Shown: one piece after another, positions 35,335-43,875 of the stretch
Layout: every line of letters starts with the position of its first letter
Position numbering within the stretch: position 1 is the first letter of the stretch
Assembly (NCBI GenBank): GCA_018241185.1
Contig: JAFEEH010000243.1
Coordinates: 1 to 54,151, forward strand
DNA from: Pseudomonadota bacterium
GTDB lineage: Bacteria; Pseudomonadota; Gammaproteobacteria; Burkholderiales; Burkholderiaceae_C
DNA: 54,151 bases
Direction: 5' to 3'
Notes under the pieces: model-generated
Seen by the model: the letters and a program-made list of their open reading frames with translations, nothing else
The model's database searches: none
Told to the model about the DNA's origin: nothing
Translations under genes and position numbers: made by a program

Positions 35335-35871
35335 TCAGTCGACCAGCTTGACCTCGACCCGGCGGGCCTCGGCGTTGTTGCCGCTGCCGGTGGTGACGGC
35401 GGGCTTCTCGAGCGCCACCTTGTCGGCCGGCACGCCCAGGCCCGTGAGCACGTCGCGCACGGTCTGCGCGCGTTGCTTGGCCAGTTCCTCGTTCTTCGCG
35501 GGATCGCCCGTGGTGTCGTGGAAGCCGGAGACCATCGCCTTGCGGCCGTTCTGCACGCCCTGGATCACCAGCGCGAGCGCCTCGGCCGCGCCGGGGGCGA
35601 TGTCGGCGCTCCCGGTGGCGAAATAGAAGTTCACGACGCCCTCGCCGACCCGGATGCTGGCGCCGTCGGGGATGACGACGGCGACGGTCTCGGTGACCAC
35701 CGCCACCGTGGGGGCCGGTGCAGTCGCGGCCGCGGGCGCCTTGGGCGCGTGCGACAGGCCGTACTTGTAGACGACGACGCCCAGCACGGTCATGACGACC
35801 AGGGCGATCAGGGCAAAAAGAAAACCGAGCGCAAAACGTTGTTGTTCGTCGTCATCCGCACGCGTGGACAT
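35335..35871 (-). CDS. OmpA-family protein, membrane-anchored
   Basis: 178 residues. One N-terminal transmembrane helix (FALGFLFALIALVVMTVLGV) is followed by an Ala-Pro linker and a C-terminal OmpA peptidoglycan-binding domain. The domain runs from VVNFYFATGSADI through VSGFHDTTGDPAKNEELAKQ and RAQTVRDVLTGLGV. It is likely to tether the inner membrane or periplasm to the cell wall. The start MSTRADDDEQQ at 35871 is divergent from chaC with only 42 nt between, so the promoters must overlap. Confidence 0.88.
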   Translation of the reverse strand: MSTRADDDEQQRFALGFLFALIALVVMTVLGVVVYKYGLSHAPKAPAAATAPAPTVAVVTETVAVVIPDGASIRVGEGVVNFYFATGSADIAPGAAEALALVIQGVQNGRKAMVSGFHDTTGDPAKNEELAKQRAQTVRDVLTGLGVPADKVALEKPAVTTGSGNNAEARRVEVKLVD

Positions 35872-35913
35872 CGGGTGGTCTCCCAGGGAAAGAGGTCGGT
35901 AAATAATCGGTTC

Positions 35914-36654
35914 GTGAACCATGACGCCGAAATTGTAGGCGGGGCCGCACTGGGCCCTCCCGGCCTGGACCCGCTGCCCACGCCGTTGCGCGATCCCAAG
36001 CCCCTGCTGGACCGGGTGATCCACGAATGGGGCGGCCACGAGGACCTGTGGCTGTTCGGCTACGGTTCGCTGATCTGGAAGCCCGAATTCGACTTCGTCG
36101 AGCGGCGCCCGGCCCGCGTGCACGGCTGGCACCGGGCGCTGAAGATGTGGAGCCGCGTCAACCGCGGCAGCGTGCAGAACCCCGGCCTGGTGTTCGGCCT
36201 GCTGACCGGCGGCAGTTGCCAGGGCATGGCCTTCCGCATCCCGGCTGCCGACGTGCTGGAAGTGCTGGGCCGGCTGTGGCTGCGCGAGATGCCCACGGGC
36301 GTCTACGACCCGCGCTGGCTGAGCTGTCTCACCCCCGGCGGCCCGGTGCGGGCCCTGGCCTTCACGCTGTCGCGCAAGAGCCCCAACTTCACGGGCACCC
36401 TGCCCGAGGCCCGCTACCGCGAGATCTTCGCCAGCGCCGTGGGCCGCTATGGCAGCTCGCTCGACTATGCGCGCCAGACCCTGCTGGAGCTCAAGCGCCA
36501 CCACATCCACGACGCCGCCCTGGCACGCCTGCTGAGGCTGGCCGAGATCACGGCGTCGGCTGACGCGGCGGCGGCCGCAGCAGCCGCTACCCTGTCACCC
36601 ACCGCGGCCGCAGACGGCCGCCCGCCCATCCGACCCTCCAACGAAGGAAGCTGA
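35914..36654 (+). CDS. chaC: Gamma-glutamylcyclotransferase, ChaC-like
   Basis: About 246 residues. ChaC enzymes degrade glutathione to 5-oxoproline and Cys-Gly. The glycine-rich substrate loop LWLFGYGSLIWKPEF, the catalytic Glu in RLWLREMPTGVYDPRW and RALAFTLSRKSPNF are intact. There is no in-frame ATG near the domain; GTG 35914 is the most plausible start. The C-terminus ends in a non-conserved Ala-rich tail running through the sodC ribosome site, with its stop 1 nt before sodC. Coupling with sodC suggests a shared redox-stress role. Confidence 0.86.
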   Translation: MNHDAEIVGGAALGPPGLDPLPTPLRDPKPLLDRVIHEWGGHEDLWLFGYGSLIWKPEFDFVERRPARVHGWHRALKMWSRVNRGSVQNPGLVFGLLTGGSCQGMAFRIPAADVLEVLGRLWLREMPTGVYDPRWLSCLTPGGPVRALAFTLSRKSPNFTGTLPEARYREIFASAVGRYGSSLDYARQTLLELKRHHIHDAALARLLRLAEITASADAAAAAAAATLSPTAAADGRPPIRPSNEGS

Positions 36655-36655
36655 C

Positions 36656-37192
36656 ATGAACAAGCACACCTGGGCCGTCGCCGGCGCCGCCGTCCTCGCC
36701 TGCGCCGCCCTCTCGGGCTGCGGCAGCATGGGCATGGGCCGCGCCACCGCCACCGCCAACCTGATGCCCACCGGCGCCATCAACCCCAACCCGACGACCG
36801 GCAAGGTCACGTTCACCGCGCTCGACCACGGCGTACGCGTGGCGGGCGAAGTGCGCGGCCTGACGCCCGGCGAGCACGGCTTCCACATCCATGAGAAGGG
36901 CGACTGCGGCGACAACGGCAACGCCTCGGGCGGCCACTTCAACCCGACTGGCGGCACGCATGGCAAGTTCGGCGCCGCCGGCAGCCACGCGGGCGAACTG
37001 CCCAGCCTGGTGGCCGGTGCCGACGGCACGGCGCGCTTCAGCGTCGACGTGCATGCGATTTCCCTCACTGATGGCGCGGCCAACAACGTCGTCGGCCGCG
37101 CGCTGATCGTGCACCGCGACCGCGACGATTACACCAGCCAGCCGGCCGGCAACTCCGGCCCGCGCATCGCGTGCGCGGTCATCACCCGCTGA
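36656..37192 (+). CDS. sodC: Superoxide dismutase [Cu-Zn], lipoprotein
   Basis: 178 residues. The lipobox LSGC (Cys22) places it in the periplasm on a membrane anchor. Copper ligands His77 and His79 (HGFHIHEKGDC), bridging His94 (GGHFNP), zinc ligands His102 and His111, and a late copper His in ALIVHRDRDDY are visible. Cys84 pairs with the Cys near the end (IACAVITR). The fourth zinc ligand, normally Asp in a HxGD motif, is Glu114 here (HAGELPSL). It starts 1 nt after chaC and removes superoxide outside the cytoplasm. Confidence 0.94.
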   Translation: MNKHTWAVAGAAVLACAALSGCGSMGMGRATATANLMPTGAINPNPTTGKVTFTALDHGVRVAGEVRGLTPGEHGFHIHEKGDCGDNGNASGGHFNPTGGTHGKFGAAGSHAGELPSLVAGADGTARFSVDVHAISLTDGAANNVVGRALIVHRDRDDYTSQPAGNSGPRIACAVITR

Positions 37193-37213
37193 GCACAGCG
37201 CCTGGCGGGGCTG

Positions 37214-37777
37214 TCAGCTGCCCCTGCGCGCGTGCCACAGGGCCTCGGCGCGCGCCAGATCGCCCACGGTGTCGATGTCGGAAACGGTGCCGGCGTCGGC
37301 CGTCTCCACATCTGCTACCGAATTCATAGCGCGTTGCGCCCGCAGGACGGGCGCTGCGCCCTGATTTCCTTCCAAAGCCAGCAGCGCGTCGCGGCAGGCG
37401 GCGCCGAAGCCGACGGGATGCCCGCGCTGGCCCGCGAAGACCGGTTGCGCGGCCGTGACCCCAGGCTGCATCAGCGCATCGGCCACCCGCTGCAGCGTCG
37501 CCGGCTGCACCAGCGGCAGATCGGCCGGCAGCACCAGCCAGCCGGCCGCTGCCGCGGTCGCGCGCACGGCGGCCGCAATCGAGTCGCCCATGCCGGGATG
37601 GCCGGCATCTTCCACATGCCAGGCCAGGCCGCTGGCCCGCACCGCGGCCAGCGTATGCGCCATCACGGGCCGGTCGCCCAGCAGCGCCTGCAGCTTGTGC
37701 ACGGTGCCACCCGAGGCGCGAAAGCGCTCGCCCCGACCCGAGGCCAGCACGAGGACGACGGGAAGGGCGGGCGTCAT
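37214..37777 (-). CDS. MobA-like/MocA-type nucleotidyltransferase
   Basis: 187-residue NTP transferase of the family that activates molybdopterin (MocA/MobA-like). The nucleotide loop LVLASGRGERFRASGG, then GMGDSIAAAVR, VLPADLPLVQP, QRGHPVGFG and the terminal DIDTVGDLARAEAL are typical. Between the GFG block and DIDT, residues from LEGNQGAAPV to AMNSVA are encoded by palindromic element R5, an in-frame insertion. The conserved core remains intact. The ATG overlaps the bestrophin-like gene stop (ATGA). Confidence 0.87.
   Translation of the reverse strand: MTPALPVVLVLASGRGERFRASGGTVHKLQALLGDRPVMAHTLAAVRASGLAWHVEDAGHPGMGDSIAAAVRATAAAAGWLVLPADLPLVQPATLQRVADALMQPGVTAAQPVFAGQRGHPVGFGAACRDALLALEGNQGAAPVLRAQRAMNSVADVETADAGTVSDIDTVGDLARAEALWHARRGS
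37313..37377 (+). repeat. Dispersed palindromic element, copy R5 (inside the MobA-like gene)
   Basis: GCTACCGAATTCATAGC box, GCGCCCG/CGGGCGC hairpin and GATTTCCTTCCAAAG tail on the plus strand, antisense to the gene. It is wholly within the coding sequence and keeps the frame. Its antisense translation GAAPVLRAQRAMNSVA aligns in phase with that of R9 in waaA. Confidence 0.85.
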
Positions 37778-38685
37778 GTGAGGACGAAGTCCCGGGGCTG
37801 GGGCTGCGGCGGCCAGTCGGTGTCGCCCAGGCTCTCGCGCAGCGAGGTCTCGATGGTCCAGCAGATGGCGTCGAGTGCAAGGTCGTTGGGCGAGTCGCCG
37901 AAGGGCTCCTCGATCTCGTGGCCCAGCGCCTCCAGCGCGAAGAAGGTGTAGGCCACCAAGGTCACGATCACCGGCGTCATCGGCCCGATCGAATCCACCA
38001 GGCCGAAGGGCAGCAGCAGGCAGTACAGGTAGATGGTGCGATGGATGATGACGCTGTAGGTGAAGGGGATCGGCGTGCTCGCGAGCCGCTCGCAGCCGCC
38101 GACGGCGGCACCGATCTGGTCGAGCGGCCGCTCCAGCGCCGGCACGATGGCGGCGTCGATGCGGCCCTGCCGCCGCTGGTCGCGCAGCCACTCGCCGGCC
38201 ATCTGCAGCAGCATCGCGGGCCGGTAGCGCGCGGCCATCACGCGTGCGGCCTCGGCCGGCGGCAGCAGGCGCGCCATATCGGCCGCCGGGTCGCTGCCGC
38301 GCAACTGGTGGCGCAGCGCATGCACCAGCGCCATGAGGCGCAGCGCCAGTACCCGCGCGTCGCCACCGCCCTCGACCAGGGTGAGCGCCTGCCGCACGGC
38401 CGCGCGGCACTCGATCAGCAGCGAGCCCCAGAGCATGCGGGCTTCCCACCAGCGGCTGTAGCTGGTGCTGTTGCGAAAGCCCAGGAAGATCGCGAGCGTG
38501 AGCCCGATCAGCGAGAAGGGCACGAAGGTCATCGGCACCTTCCAGCGCAGCACCTGGCCATGGACCAGCGTCACCGTGATCGCCAGCGCGAGCGTCACGG
38601 CCAGTTGCGGCAGGATCTGCGAAAGGATCGAGCCGCGCCAGACGAAGAGCAGGCGCAGCCAGTGCGGGCGGGGGCGGACGATCAT
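37774..38685 (-). CDS. Bestrophin/UPF0187-family membrane protein
   Basis: 303-residue bacterial bestrophin-like ion channel family protein. Hydrophobic segments lie near residues 25-75 and 215-255. Family blocks include [54 protein letters not shown], and [20 protein letters not shown] followed by DAIC. Bacterial members are reported as cation or anion channels; the ion here is not predictable. It overlaps the MobA-like gene by ATGA. Confidence 0.91.
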   Translation of the reverse strand: MIVRPRPHWLRLLFVWRGSILSQILPQLAVTLALAITVTLVHGQVLRWKVPMTFVPFSLIGLTLAIFLGFRNSTSYSRWWEARMLWGSLLIECRAAVRQALTLVEGGGDARVLALRLMALVHALRHQLRGSDPAADMARLLPPAEAARVMAARYRPAMLLQMAGEWLRDQRRQGRIDAAIVPALERPLDQIGAAVGGCERLASTPIPFTYSVIIHRTIYLYCLLLPFGLVDSIGPMTPVIVTLVAYTFFALEALGHEIEEPFGDSPNDLALDAICWTIETSLRESLGDTDWPPQPQPRDFVLT

Positions 38686-38729
38686 GGGCGGCTCGGATGT
38701 TAAGCCGCAGGAGAACGCACAATCACCCG

Positions 38730-39377
38730 ATGAGCGATCTGCAGAATTCCCTGGCCGCGCTTCGCAAGAGCTACGAGCGCGCCGAACTCGGCGAGAGCCA
38801 CAGCGCCGCCGACCCGCTGGACCAATTCGAGCGCTGGCTCGGCGAGGCCGTCAGCGCCCAGGTGCCCGAACCCAATGCCATGACGCTGGCCACCGTCGGC
38901 AGCGACCTGCGGCCGTCGACGCGCATCGTCCTCATCAAGGGCTACGACGCGCGCGGCATCGTCTGGTACACCAACTACGACAGCCGCAAGGGCCAGGAGC
39001 TGGCAGGCAACCCCTTCGCGGCGCTGCAGTTCCACTGGGTCGAGCTCGAGCGCGTGGTGCGCATCGAAGGCCGCGTCGAAAAAGCCGGCGCCGACGAGAG
39101 CGACGCCTACTTCGCCAGCCGCCCGCTCGATTCGCGCATCGGCGCCTGGGCCAGCCCGCAGAGCCAGGTGATACCGGGGCGCGAGGCGCTGGTCAAGAAC
39201 GCCGCCCTCTACGGCGCGAAGTTCCTGCTCGCGCCGCCACGTCCGCCGCACTGGGGTGGCTACCGCCTGGTGCCCGATCGCTGGGAGTTCTGGCAGGGCC
39301 GCAAGAGCCGGCTGCACGACCGGCTGCGCTACCGGCGCGAGGACGGCACGTGGCTCCGAGAACGCCTCGCACCGTGA
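38730..39377 (+). CDS. pdxH: Pyridoxamine 5'-phosphate oxidase
   Basis: 215-residue FMN oxidase converting pyridoxine or pyridoxamine 5'-phosphate to PLP. FMN contacts in [20 protein letters not shown] and [20 protein letters not shown], and the PLP-site block [18 protein letters not shown], are clear, ending with the invariant [14 protein letters not shown] and the C-terminal RLAP. The start MSDLQNS at 38730 follows a CACAAT box by only 5 nt, so the mRNA may be leaderless. It is followed by element R6. Confidence 0.97.
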   Translation: MSDLQNSLAALRKSYERAELGESHSAADPLDQFERWLGEAVSAQVPEPNAMTLATVGSDLRPSTRIVLIKGYDARGIVWYTNYDSRKGQELAGNPFAALQFHWVELERVVRIEGRVEKAGADESDAYFASRPLDSRIGAWASPQSQVIPGREALVKNAALYGAKFLLAPPRPPHWGGYRLVPDRWEFWQGRKSRLHDRLRYRREDGTWLRERLAP

Positions 39378-39390
39378 GCGCCGGCAGGAC

Positions 39391-39452
39391 GCTATCGATT
39401 TCGTAGCGCTCCGCGCCCGTCCGGCGGGCGCTGCAGGCACTTTTCGCTCGAG
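39391..39452 (+). repeat. Dispersed palindromic element, copy R6
   Basis: GCTATCGATTTCGTAGC box, GCGCCCG/CGGGCGC hairpin and ACTTTTCGCTCGAGA tail. It lies 13 nt after the pdxH stop in the same orientation, filling the convergent gap to the AEC gene. Confidence 0.85.
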
Positions 39453-39455
39453 ACT

Positions 39456-40424
39456 TCAGCCCGCCGCCAGCCGCGCCGCACCCGCCAGCGCGAGCGACAC
39501 CGTGGCCAGCGCCAGCACCGTGGACACCACCACGCTCGCCGTGACCAGTTCCTCCGCCACCCGGTAGCGCTGCGCGAACATGAAGACGTTGGCGCCGATG
39601 GGCATCGACGCGGCCACGACCATCACCGCCAGCGGCAGCCCATGCACGCCCAGCAGCGTGCCGATGGCCAGCACGCCGAGCGGATGGGCGACGTTCTTGA
39701 CCAGCGCCTGCACCGTCGCGCCGCGCAGGTGCAGGCCCACCGGCGTCTGGGCGAGCGTGATGCCCACCAGCACCAGCGCGATCGGGCTGAAGGCCTGGCC
39801 GAGCAGCGCCAGGGGCTTGTCGATCACCTCGGGGAGCGCCCAGCCGGTCTGGGCGAAGGCCAGGCCGGCGATCACCGGCAGCACGACCGGATGCAGGATG
39901 GCGTTGCGCAGCGCGCGCCCCACGGTGGCCGCGATGCGGCGGCGCCCGCTTCCGCCGGCCGCCTGCGCCTCGCGCGCAGTGGCCAGTTCCAGCACCACGG
40001 TGGCGCCGGTCAGCAGGATCAGAGAATGCAGTGACACCAGCGTCAACAGCACCACCATGCCGGGCGCGCCGTACGCGAGGCCGATCAGCGGGATGCCGAT
40101 CATCACGGTGTTGCTGTAGGTGTTGGCCAGCGCCAGCACGGCCGCCTCGCGATTGAAGCCGCGAACGGCCAGCGTGGCCACATAGAGCAGGCCGGCCGTG
40201 ATGAAGTAGGCCGCCACCGGCTTCAGGCTCAGCTGCTGCACCTGCACCGTGCTCATCGAGCGGAACAGCAGCGCTGGCGCCAGCAGCAGGAAGATCAGGT
40301 TCGACAGCTCGCGCACCGCTGCCCCGCCGATCCAGCCGCGCCGCCCCGCCACCCACCCGACGGCGATGAGCAGGACGACGGGCAGGAGCGCGGTGACGAC
40401 GGGCGAATTCACGGCCGGGAGCAT
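39456..40424 (-). CDS. AEC-family (auxin efflux carrier-like) transporter
   Basis: 322-residue membrane protein with ten predicted helices in two five-helix halves. The first half carries NLIFLLLAPALLFRSMS and ANTYSNTVMIGIPLIGLAYG; the second carries PIALVLVGITLAQTP and MVVAASMPIGANVFMFAQRY. Family members carry malonate or other organic acids or act as exporters. ATG 40424 is chosen; GTGs just up- and downstream are possible. It runs convergent to pdxH and lies downstream of the TonB receptor. Confidence 0.88.
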   Translation of the reverse strand: MLPAVNSPVVTALLPVVLLIAVGWVAGRRGWIGGAAVRELSNLIFLLLAPALLFRSMSTVQVQQLSLKPVAAYFITAGLLYVATLAVRGFNREAAVLALANTYSNTVMIGIPLIGLAYGAPGMVVLLTLVSLHSLILLTGATVVLELATAREAQAAGGSGRRRIAATVGRALRNAILHPVVLPVIAGLAFAQTGWALPEVIDKPLALLGQAFSPIALVLVGITLAQTPVGLHLRGATVQALVKNVAHPLGVLAIGTLLGVHGLPLAVMVVAASMPIGANVFMFAQRYRVAEELVTASVVVSTVLALATVSLALAGAARLAAG

Positions 40425-40467
40425 ACCGGGCGGTAGCACGCCCGCCGCCAGAACCGGCCCCGGGGGC

Positions 40468-42624
40468 TCAGAACGTGACGCGCAGCCCCACCTTCACGCT
40501 GCGCCCCGGCAGCGGGGCCTTCGGGAACTCGGTGGTGGTGAGGATCGAGGTCGCGCTGTAGGCCAGTGCGTTGCTCAGGTTGTCGACCCGTGCGTACCAG
40601 AGCAGGTTGGCGCGCTCCCAGCGCATGCGGTAGCTCAGCGCGGCGTTCCACAGCGTGTAGCCCTCGGTCTCGCGCTGGCCCATGGCCGGCACGCGGTGCT
40701 GCGCGGCGTAGCGGTCGAAGCCCAGGCGGGCCGTCCATGGCCCGCTGGCCCACACCAGCGTGGCGCCCAGGCGCGCCGGCGAGATGCGCGGCAGCGGCTC
40801 GCCGGTGTCGGTGTTGGTCGCACGGACCACGTCGCCCCGCCATTCGAGGTCGAGCGTGCCGTTCGGCCCCCATTGGCTCAGGCCGTCGCTGCCGAAGAGG
40901 CGCAGGTTGCCGCTGGCCTCGGCGCCGGTGAAGCGCGCGCGCACGCCGCGGTACACGTACTCGGCCAGCAGGTCCTCCTGCAGGTTGCCCTCCTCGTCGA
41001 CCGGGTTCACCTCGCCCTCGTCGTTGCGCAGGTTGCCGGTGGCTGTCAGCCCGATGTAGTTGCGAAAGCGCGTGGTGTAGACGTTCACGGCCGCGCGGTT
41101 CGGGCCGGACTTCCATTGCACGCCGATATCGGCGCCGTTGGACGACTCCTTCTTCAGGTTCGGGTCGCCCACTTCCCAGGCGGCCGTCGCCACGTGCGGG
41201 CCGTTGGCGAATAGCTCGTAGTCCTTGGGCGCGCGCTCGGTGTGGGCGAGGTTGGCCGTCAACTGCCACTGCGGCGCCAGGTTGACCAGTACGCCGAAGG
41301 CCGCGCTGTGCGGGTTGAAGCGCCGCTCGCCAATGGCGAAGCGGTCCACCGTCTGATCGTCCGGGTAGCCCAGCGAGCGCACGCGGACCTGCTCGGTGCG
41401 TGCCCCGAAGCTGAAGCGGCCCCAGGACATCGGCAGCTCCTCGTACAGGAACAGCGCGTTCGAGCGCGTGCGGCTGTGCGGCGCGAAAGCCTCCTCGCCA
41501 TCGGCCGAGAAGCGGGTCGACTCGCTCTGCAGGCCGATCACGCCCTGCAGGCCGCCCAGCGCCGCGATGGGCTGGTGGCGCGCCTCGATGCGCAGGTCGT
41601 TGCCGGCATTCGCGAAAGTCGTGCCGGCCTCCGCACCTTCGTACTCGGTGTGGCGGTACTCGGTGCGGCTGGCCTTGACGTGCACACTGGTGAAGAAGCC
41701 ACCGGGCTTGAACTCCCCTTCCACGGCGTAGCGGCGCGAGCGCATGCCGATGGTCACGTCGTCCTCGGCCACGGTGCCGTAGGTGCTGCGGTATTCGCTG
41801 ACCGACGCGCCGATCCAGTTGCCGCCGCCGAGGAACACCGTGCCGCCGAAGGCGCCGCCATCGCTGCGCGACGCCGAGTTGCAGATGCGCCGCTGGTAGA
41901 CCGGCGAGCCGGGCTTGGTGCACTCGAGCCAGGTCGGCACCGCGACGTCGTCGGCCTTGCGACTGAAGGCGTCCGCATGCAGCACGAAGCGGTCGTTGCC
42001 CCCCTCGACCACCACGCCGCCGTTCTTCTCCTTGCTGCCGCTGGCGTAGCCGATGTCGGCACGGCCGCCGACTTCGCCCTGGGCCGCCATGGGTTCGGTC
42101 GGGATGCGGTTGTCGATCACGTTGACCACGCCGCCGACGGCGCTGCCGCCGTACTGCAGCGCCGAGGGTCCGCGCAGCACCTCGATGCGCTCGGTGACGA
42201 GCGAGTCCATCGGCACCGCGTGGTCGTAGCTCAGCGCGGAGGCGTCGGGCGCGGCACCGCCGTTGTTGAGGATGCGGATGCGGTCGCCGTCCTGCCCGCG
42301 GATCACGGGGCGGCTGGCGTTGGGGCCGAAGTAGGTGCTGCTCACGCCGGGCAGGCCCTGGAGCGTTTCACCCAGGGTGGATTGCGAACGAAATAGCAGT
42401 GAATCGCCCGCCAGTGCTGCGGTAGGCGCTATCGAATCCGTAGCGCCGAGCGGATTGCCGGTGACCGTGACGGTGCTGAGCATCGGCGCCGCGCCGTCGG
42501 TGGCGGGGGCCGCGGCGGACGCGGCTGGCGATGCGGTGGACGTGTCCGCCTGCGCATGCGCGAGGACGGAGAAGGCGAGAAGCGTGGCCGCGCCGATGGC
42601 GTGGCGGGGGAATTGGGGGTGCAT
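40468..42624 (-). CDS. TonB-dependent outer-membrane receptor, ZnuD-like
   Basis: 718 residues: signal peptide to about 24 (VLAHAQA), TonB box-like STVTVTGNPLG, plug domain (GVSSTYFGPNASRPVIRGQD then GDRIRILNNGGAAPDASALS), and a 22-stranded barrel ending in VGLRVTF. The plug motifs and the paired-Cys loop (WLECTKPG...RRICNSAS) resemble the ZnuD zinc-receptor group. The neighbouring His-rich protein supports a metal. No Zur box is obvious. Residues ATDSIAPTAALAGDSLLFRS coincide with a degenerate palindromic element (R7). The substrate is inferred. Confidence 0.88.
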   Translation of the reverse strand: MHPQFPRHAIGAATLLAFSVLAHAQADTSTASPAASAAAPATDGAAPMLSTVTVTGNPLGATDSIAPTAALAGDSLLFRSQSTLGETLQGLPGVSSTYFGPNASRPVIRGQDGDRIRILNNGGAAPDASALSYDHAVPMDSLVTERIEVLRGPSALQYGGSAVGGVVNVIDNRIPTEPMAAQGEVGGRADIGYASGSKEKNGGVVVEGGNDRFVLHADAFSRKADDVAVPTWLECTKPGSPVYQRRICNSASRSDGGAFGGTVFLGGGNWIGASVSEYRSTYGTVAEDDVTIGMRSRRYAVEGEFKPGGFFTSVHVKASRTEYRHTEYEGAEAGTTFANAGNDLRIEARHQPIAALGGLQGVIGLQSESTRFSADGEEAFAPHSRTRSNALFLYEELPMSWGRFSFGARTEQVRVRSLGYPDDQTVDRFAIGERRFNPHSAAFGVLVNLAPQWQLTANLAHTERAPKDYELFANGPHVATAAWEVGDPNLKKESSNGADIGVQWKSGPNRAAVNVYTTRFRNYIGLTATGNLRNDEGEVNPVDEEGNLQEDLLAEYVYRGVRARFTGAEASGNLRLFGSDGLSQWGPNGTLDLEWRGDVVRATNTDTGEPLPRISPARLGATLVWASGPWTARLGFDRYAAQHRVPAMGQRETEGYTLWNAALSYRMRWERANLLWYARVDNLSNALAYSATSILTTTEFPKAPLPGRSVKVGLRVTF
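42382..42444 (-). repeat. Degenerate palindromic element, copy R7 (inside the TonB receptor)
   Basis: On the minus strand the GCTACGGATTCGATAGC box is intact and a CTGGCGGGCG arm with a CTATTTCGTTCG tail follows at the expected spacing, but the first hairpin arm is lost. It is read in sense and in the GCT phase. The region corresponds to variable sequence between the TonB box and the plug, so chance resemblance is possible. Confidence 0.5.
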
Positions 42625-42754
42625 GGAAAGCCCGTTGAATCCAGGGGTGCGCCGCGCGGGCTCCGAAGGAGCACCGCGCGGTCGCGAAAAGGGAGGTGCC
42701 ACGCAGCGCCGACGGCCCGTGCAGGACGGGCGCCGGACGTGCAGGGGCAGGGAT

Positions 42755-43195
42755 TCAGCGGGCGGCGGGCGGGCCGCGCGCGTCGAAGAGCAGGACCCAG
42801 CGCGCCAGCGCCTCGCCCTGCATGAAGTCGAAGACGGCGGTCGGCAGCACCACCGGCAGCACCAGCAAGGCCACCGACGGCAGCGCGCTACCGTGCGCGA
42901 GCTGGTCGTACAGGCGGCACTGCAGGTCGCCGTCGTCGTGGCCGCCGAAGAGGGCCAGCAGGCCGTGCAGCGCCCCGCCGTGGGCGTGGCCATGCGTTGC
43001 GGCGGCCGGGTCCGCGGCGACCGTACCGGTTGCGAGCACCGCGGCGTGCGGCATCCCCGGCAGGTGGACCGTGCGGTGCAGCAGTCCCAGCGTCGACGCC
43101 AGGCACAGCGCCACCACCAGCAGCCACGCCAGCGGCCGCAGCGCCGCGGGGCGGCGCAGGGCTTGCAGCGGGGTGGTGTGCGGCACGGTCGTCAA
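42755..43195 (-). CDS. Small His-rich membrane protein
   Basis: 146 residues, not recognised to family level. A hydrophobic segment (LRPLAWLLVVALCLASTLGL) is followed by a periplasmic-looking loop rich in His, Gly and Asp (THGHAHGGALHGLLALFGGH, then DDGDLQCRLYDQLAHG). A second hydrophobic stretch (VALLVLPVVLPTAVF) comes next. It lies between msrA (16 nt) and the TonB receptor (130 nt) on the same strand. Small His-rich proteins next to metal TonB receptors are seen in several Burkholderiales, suggesting metal sensing or binding. DUF2946-like identity is a guess. Confidence 0.72.
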   Translation of the reverse strand: MTTVPHTTPLQALRRPAALRPLAWLLVVALCLASTLGLLHRTVHLPGMPHAAVLATGTVAADPAAATHGHAHGGALHGLLALFGGHDDGDLQCRLYDQLAHGSALPSVALLVLPVVLPTAVFDFMQGEALARWVLLFDARGPPAAR

Positions 43196-43211
43196 GGCAG
43201 CGTCTGTCCCG

Positions 43212-43778
43212 TCAGTCCTTCTTCACCCGCGCGGCGAAGGTCTTCTGGAACTTCTCGACCTTCGGGCCGACCACGAAGGCGCAGTAGCCCTGGTCCGGGT
43301 GCTTGAGGAAGTAATCCTGGTGGTACGCCTCGGCCGGCCAGTAGTTGGACAGCGGCGCCACCTCGGTCACGATGGGCGCGCCGCGGTAGACCTGGTTGGC
43401 GGCCAACTCGGCGATCACCTCGCGCGCCGTTGCCTGCTGCGCGTCGGTGGTGGTGTAGATGCCGCTGCGGTACTGCGTGCCGACGTCGTTGCCCTGCCGG
43501 TTCAGGGTGGTCGGGTCGTGCACGACGAAGAAGATCTCGAGGATCTCGCGCAGCGAGATGCGCGCGGGGTCGAACTGCAGCCTCACCACCTCGTTGTGGC
43601 CCGTCTGGCCGGTGCACACCTGCTCGTAGCTGGGGTTGCGAACCTGGCCGTTGCTGTAGCCGGACTCGACGTCCACGATACCGTCCACGCGGTCGAAGAC
43701 CGCCTCGGTGCACCAGAAGCAGCCACCGCCGAGGACGATGGTTTCGGGGGAGGACGGGGGAGTCGAAGATGCGGACAT
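43212..43778 (-). CDS. msrA: Peptide-methionine (S)-S-oxide reductase MsrA
   Basis: 188 residues. It reduces methionine-S-sulfoxide in proteins. The nucleophilic Cys is in VLGGGCFWCTEAVF; GYSNGQVRNPSYEQVCTGQT, EVVRLQFDPA and YWPAEAYHQDYFLKHPDQGY are family signatures. The start MSASSTPPSSPETIVLGGG at 43778 fits best. It is divergent from tetR and leads into the His-rich protein and TonB receptor, so it may be the first gene of that run. Confidence 0.96.
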   Translation of the reverse strand: MSASSTPPSSPETIVLGGGCFWCTEAVFDRVDGIVDVESGYSNGQVRNPSYEQVCTGQTGHNEVVRLQFDPARISLREILEIFFVVHDPTTLNRQGNDVGTQYRSGIYTTTDAQQATAREVIAELAANQVYRGAPIVTEVAPLSNYWPAEAYHQDYFLKHPDQGYCAFVVGPKVEKFQKTFAARVKKD

Positions 43779-43875
43779 GGCGTGAAGGCTCCAGCTGCGG
43801 CTCCCCAGACGGAGCGCATGCAAAGACGCAAGGGCGGTATTGTGGCCGGTTGACGCTCGCGTGGTCGCTGACTAC

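Noticed and set aside
42697-42760. A GCCCGT/ACGGGC hairpin upstream of the TonB receptor as a tenth repeat copy
   Set aside because: There is no GCTA-N9-TAGC box and no tail at the right spacing; GC-rich chance hairpins are frequent here.
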